A DNA stretch of 64,000 nt from Bacteroidota bacterium. GTDB lineage: Bacteria; Bacteroidota; Bacteroidia; Chitinophagales; Chitinophagaceae. Position numbers and translations under genes: made by a program. Below the pieces are notes generated by a model, which worked only from the letters and a program-made list of their open reading frames with translations, had not been told where the DNA came from and did not search any database. Of this stretch, positions 62,134 through 64,000 are shown in pieces (the stretch's first letter is position 1; each line of letters starts with the position of its first letter). Where the stretch lies: contig JAFEAJ010000008.1 of NCBI GenBank assembly GCA_018266455.1, positions 62,001-126,000 on the forward strand, written 5' to 3'.

Positions 62134-62329
62134 ATTCGGTAAGTCGAGGGAGAAAGTTTTGTCTACGCAACTCTCAGAGCGTTCATTTTACTTTTGATAC
62201 GACCTCCCTTTTTTATGAAATCGAAAATTATGCAGTTCGAAATTTTGACTACCGCTTACGGCAAGCGCAAATGCCATCTTTTCAGTTGTATCTAAACTTA
62301 TGGGGGGTAGCCCATGACATATAATGCCA

Positions 62330-63343
62330 CTAATGCCTTTTTACTACCAGCACCTGAAAAGTTCCCGGGATCATTTTTGGGCGTTCCCCTCCAACTGCCT
62401 TTTCAAGATCTGCTGCTGGCAGGTAAACTTCATGTTTGGCTTCATCCAATGCAATCGTTCTTGCGCTTCTTTTTGTTTGAACATGATCGAGCACTTTAAA
62501 TTTTTCACCGCTCAGTTCTTCAATGATGATTAATTTTCCTTCCCCACAGGAAGCAAAAACGTATTTCAGCCCGTTATCAAAAGCCACACCATCACAACCA
62601 TCGCCTATAGGAAGTTTGTCAATAATCTTTCCATTGACTGCATCAATCACCATCAATAATTTATCGCAGCCTGCAAATAATCTTTTGGTTTTCCTGTCAA
62701 TTGCTAAGCCTGTCGGGCCATCGCCCGGCGCAATGCTCCAGCTTTTTTCGACTTTGTGGTTTTTAATGTCAACCACATCAACCTGGTTTTTGTCTTCAAT
62801 ATTCACAAAAATTTTCCCTGCATTATCAGATACGGCAGTTTCTGGTTTGCCACTGACTGGAATAGTGGCAACAACCTTACTGGTTTCCGGGTCAATTACA
62901 GACAGGTCTTTGCTCCTTCCGTTGCAGGTAATAATTTTCTTGGAGAATTCATCATACATGATCGCATCAGGGTTTTGCCCTGTGGCTATTCGGCCGATGA
63001 CTTCATTGGTACTTAAATCAAAAACGGTTATGTTGTTCAGCCGCCCATTGCTGGTATAGCCCTTATTAAGCGATGGAACAAAAGCAATGCCATGTACCCC
63101 TTCAGTTCCTGATATGATGCCGGCAGAATCGCCATTTTCCTGGTTAAGGACATTAACTTGTGATCCATGAGAAACATAAAGCTTGTTATTGCCCGGGCCC
63201 ACGGCAATATAATCCCATCCGCCCGGGCTGGCGATGTGATAGGTGTTGGCAACATGGAAACCACTTGAGGTTTGGGCTTTAGCATTGGTTAATAAAATGG
63301 TGAGTATGGCTACTGCCATCAGTGTGGTCAATACATATTTCAT
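62330..63343 (-). CDS. YncE-like beta-propeller (YVTN repeats), exported
   Basis: A 337-residue protein with a signal peptide (about 1-23, ending 'NAKAQ'). The mature part is a seven-bladed propeller of YVTN type: repeated patterns such as 'NNKLYVSHGSQVNVLNQENG', 'LNNITVFDLSTNEVIGRIATG' and 'KDLSVIDPETSKVVATIPV'. These proteins are periplasmic or surface-bound binding proteins, and no active site is recognisable. A divergent response regulator gene starts 157 bp away and may control it. Confidence 0.87.
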   Translation of the reverse strand: MKYVLTTLMAVAILTILLTNAKAQTSSGFHVANTYHIASPGGWDYIAVGPGNNKLYVSHGSQVNVLNQENGDSAGIISGTEGVHGIAFVPSLNKGYTSNGRLNNITVFDLSTNEVIGRIATGQNPDAIMYDEFSKKIITCNGRSKDLSVIDPETSKVVATIPVSGKPETAVSDNAGKIFVNIEDKNQVDVVDIKNHKVEKSWSIAPGDGPTGLAIDRKTKRLFAGCDKLLMVIDAVNGKIIDKLPIGDGCDGVAFDNGLKYVFASCGEGKLIIIEELSGEKFKVLDHVQTKRSARTIALDEAKHEVYLPAADLEKAVGGERPKMIPGTFQVLVVKRH

Positions 63344-63500
63344 AATGTTTATTTTTATGATGGTAAAAGGGAACTTATGCCAAAGATGATGTCAGAATCT
63401 GAAGGAATGTTGAAGTTTTTGAATTTCATGCAAGAGGGCCGTGAAAAGAAGGAATTGGCATCTTGTACCTTATCTTTCATGCTTCATATAAATTAATCGC

Positions 63501-64000
63501 ATGAAGATATTGTTGATTGAAGACGAAAGATCATTGAGCGAAAGCATTGTCGCCTGTCTGAACCAGGAAGGCTTTGTGTGTGAAACGGCAGGAACTTATT
63601 CAAATGCTCTCCAAAAAATTGAAAGCTTCGATTATGACTGCATATTGCTGGACATCAACCTGCCGGGCGGGAGCGGGCTGGATCTTCTTCGCGAGCTAAA
63701 GAAAAATAAAAAAATGGATGGGGTGCTGATCATTTCTGCCAAAAACGCCCTTGAAGATAAAATTACCGGCCTTCAACTTGGCGCAGACGACTATTTGCCA
63801 AAACCTTTTCACCTATCCGAATTGGTGGCAAGAACAACAGCAATTATCCGGAGAAGAAATTCAGGCGGGAATAACCTGCTTCAATTCAAGGAACTGCTTA
63901 TCGATACCCTGTCTAAAACAGTTTCTGTGAACAACAAGCTGGTTGAACTGACGCGCAAAGAATACCAGTTGTTATTATACTTCGCTTATAACAAAGGCCG
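63501..64000 (+). CDS. OmpR/PhoB-family response regulator, partial (cut by window edge)
   Basis: An open frame starting at the ATG at 63501 and running past the right edge (166 codons visible). The receiver domain starts 'MKILLIEDERSLSESIV' and has Asp51 in 'CILLDINLPGGSGL' and Lys in 'YLPKPFHLSELV'. The start of the winged-helix domain follows ('LVELTRKEYQLLLYFAYNKG'). It resembles the CusR/QseB branch of regulators. A kinase gene is expected just beyond the window. It is divergent from the YncE-like gene. Confidence 0.9.
   Translation, partial: MKILLIEDERSLSESIVACLNQEGFVCETAGTYSNALQKIESFDYDCILLDINLPGGSGLDLLRELKKNKKMDGVLIISAKNALEDKITGLQLGADDYLPKPFHLSELVARTTAIIRRRNSGGNNLLQFKELLIDTLSKTVSVNNKLVELTRKEYQLLLYFAYNKG

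Noticed and set aside
1..64000. tRNA, rRNA or riboswitch genes
   Set aside because: I looked through the intergenic stretches and found no cloverleaf, rRNA segment or recognisable riboswitch core; small RNAs cannot be excluded by eye.

Overview
The window looks like a chromosomal segment from a Bacteroidota bacterium, most likely of the Chitinophagaceae type. The evidence is a fused LpxC/FabZ gene, type IX secretion (T9SS) C-terminal sorting domains, promoters with the Bacteroidota TTTG-N20-TAnnTTTG architecture, a DUF3098 gene beside ftsX, a UMF1-type MFS transporter, tandem DUF6600 proteins and several secreted glycoside hydrolases. Most of the window is core chromosome. I found no prophage, CRISPR array, integron, rRNA or tRNA gene.

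Left part (1-14.7 kb) is the accessory region. It holds the first residues of a DUF1800-like gene, a GH29 alpha-L-fucosidase, a phosphocholine-type phospholipase C, a frameshifted IS200/IS605-like transposase, a MITE-like inverted-repeat element, an ArsR regulator with two AHSA1/SRPBCC genes behind a well-formed promoter, a three-gene glycosidase run (GH35, GH20, GH36-like), and an HTH-fused cytosine-5 DNA methyltransferase facing a decayed partner that may once have been a restriction endonuclease.

Centre (14.7-46.9 kb) is mostly housekeeping and envelope: fumC, a lipoprotein, two T9SS cargo proteins, lspA, ruvC, a flippase-like membrane protein with a DUF3108 protein, an MBL hydrolase with an MFS transporter, uppP, DUF3098 and ftsX, leuS with a divergent AT-rich insertion, a Tricorn-like S41 protease, an M23 peptidase, ruvB, an OmpR-type regulator, a GroES-like gene, lpxC/fabZ - lpxA - ABC ATPase, alanine dehydrogenase, rsmE and a CYTH protein.

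Right part (47-64 kb) runs from dnaB through a 548-bp gap containing three DnaA-box-like sites, two tandem DUF6600 secreted proteins, then a mostly rightward block: pheT, a small coiled-coil protein, zapA, rny, rplS, tatA, tatC, gatA and a lytic transglycosylase. It ends with a YncE-like beta-propeller and a response regulator cut by the window edge.

Functionally, the left side suggests degradation of decorated glycans and phospholipids. The rest joins lipid A synthesis, division (ftsX, zapA), export (tatA/tatC, lspA, uppP), translation and recombination genes. No clearly new multi-gene defence or metabolic system stands out. The best leads are the MITE-like family, the decayed restriction-modification locus with its possible operator, the LeuRS insertion, the DnaA-box cluster beside dnaB, and an isolated sorting-domain-like protein next to zapA.
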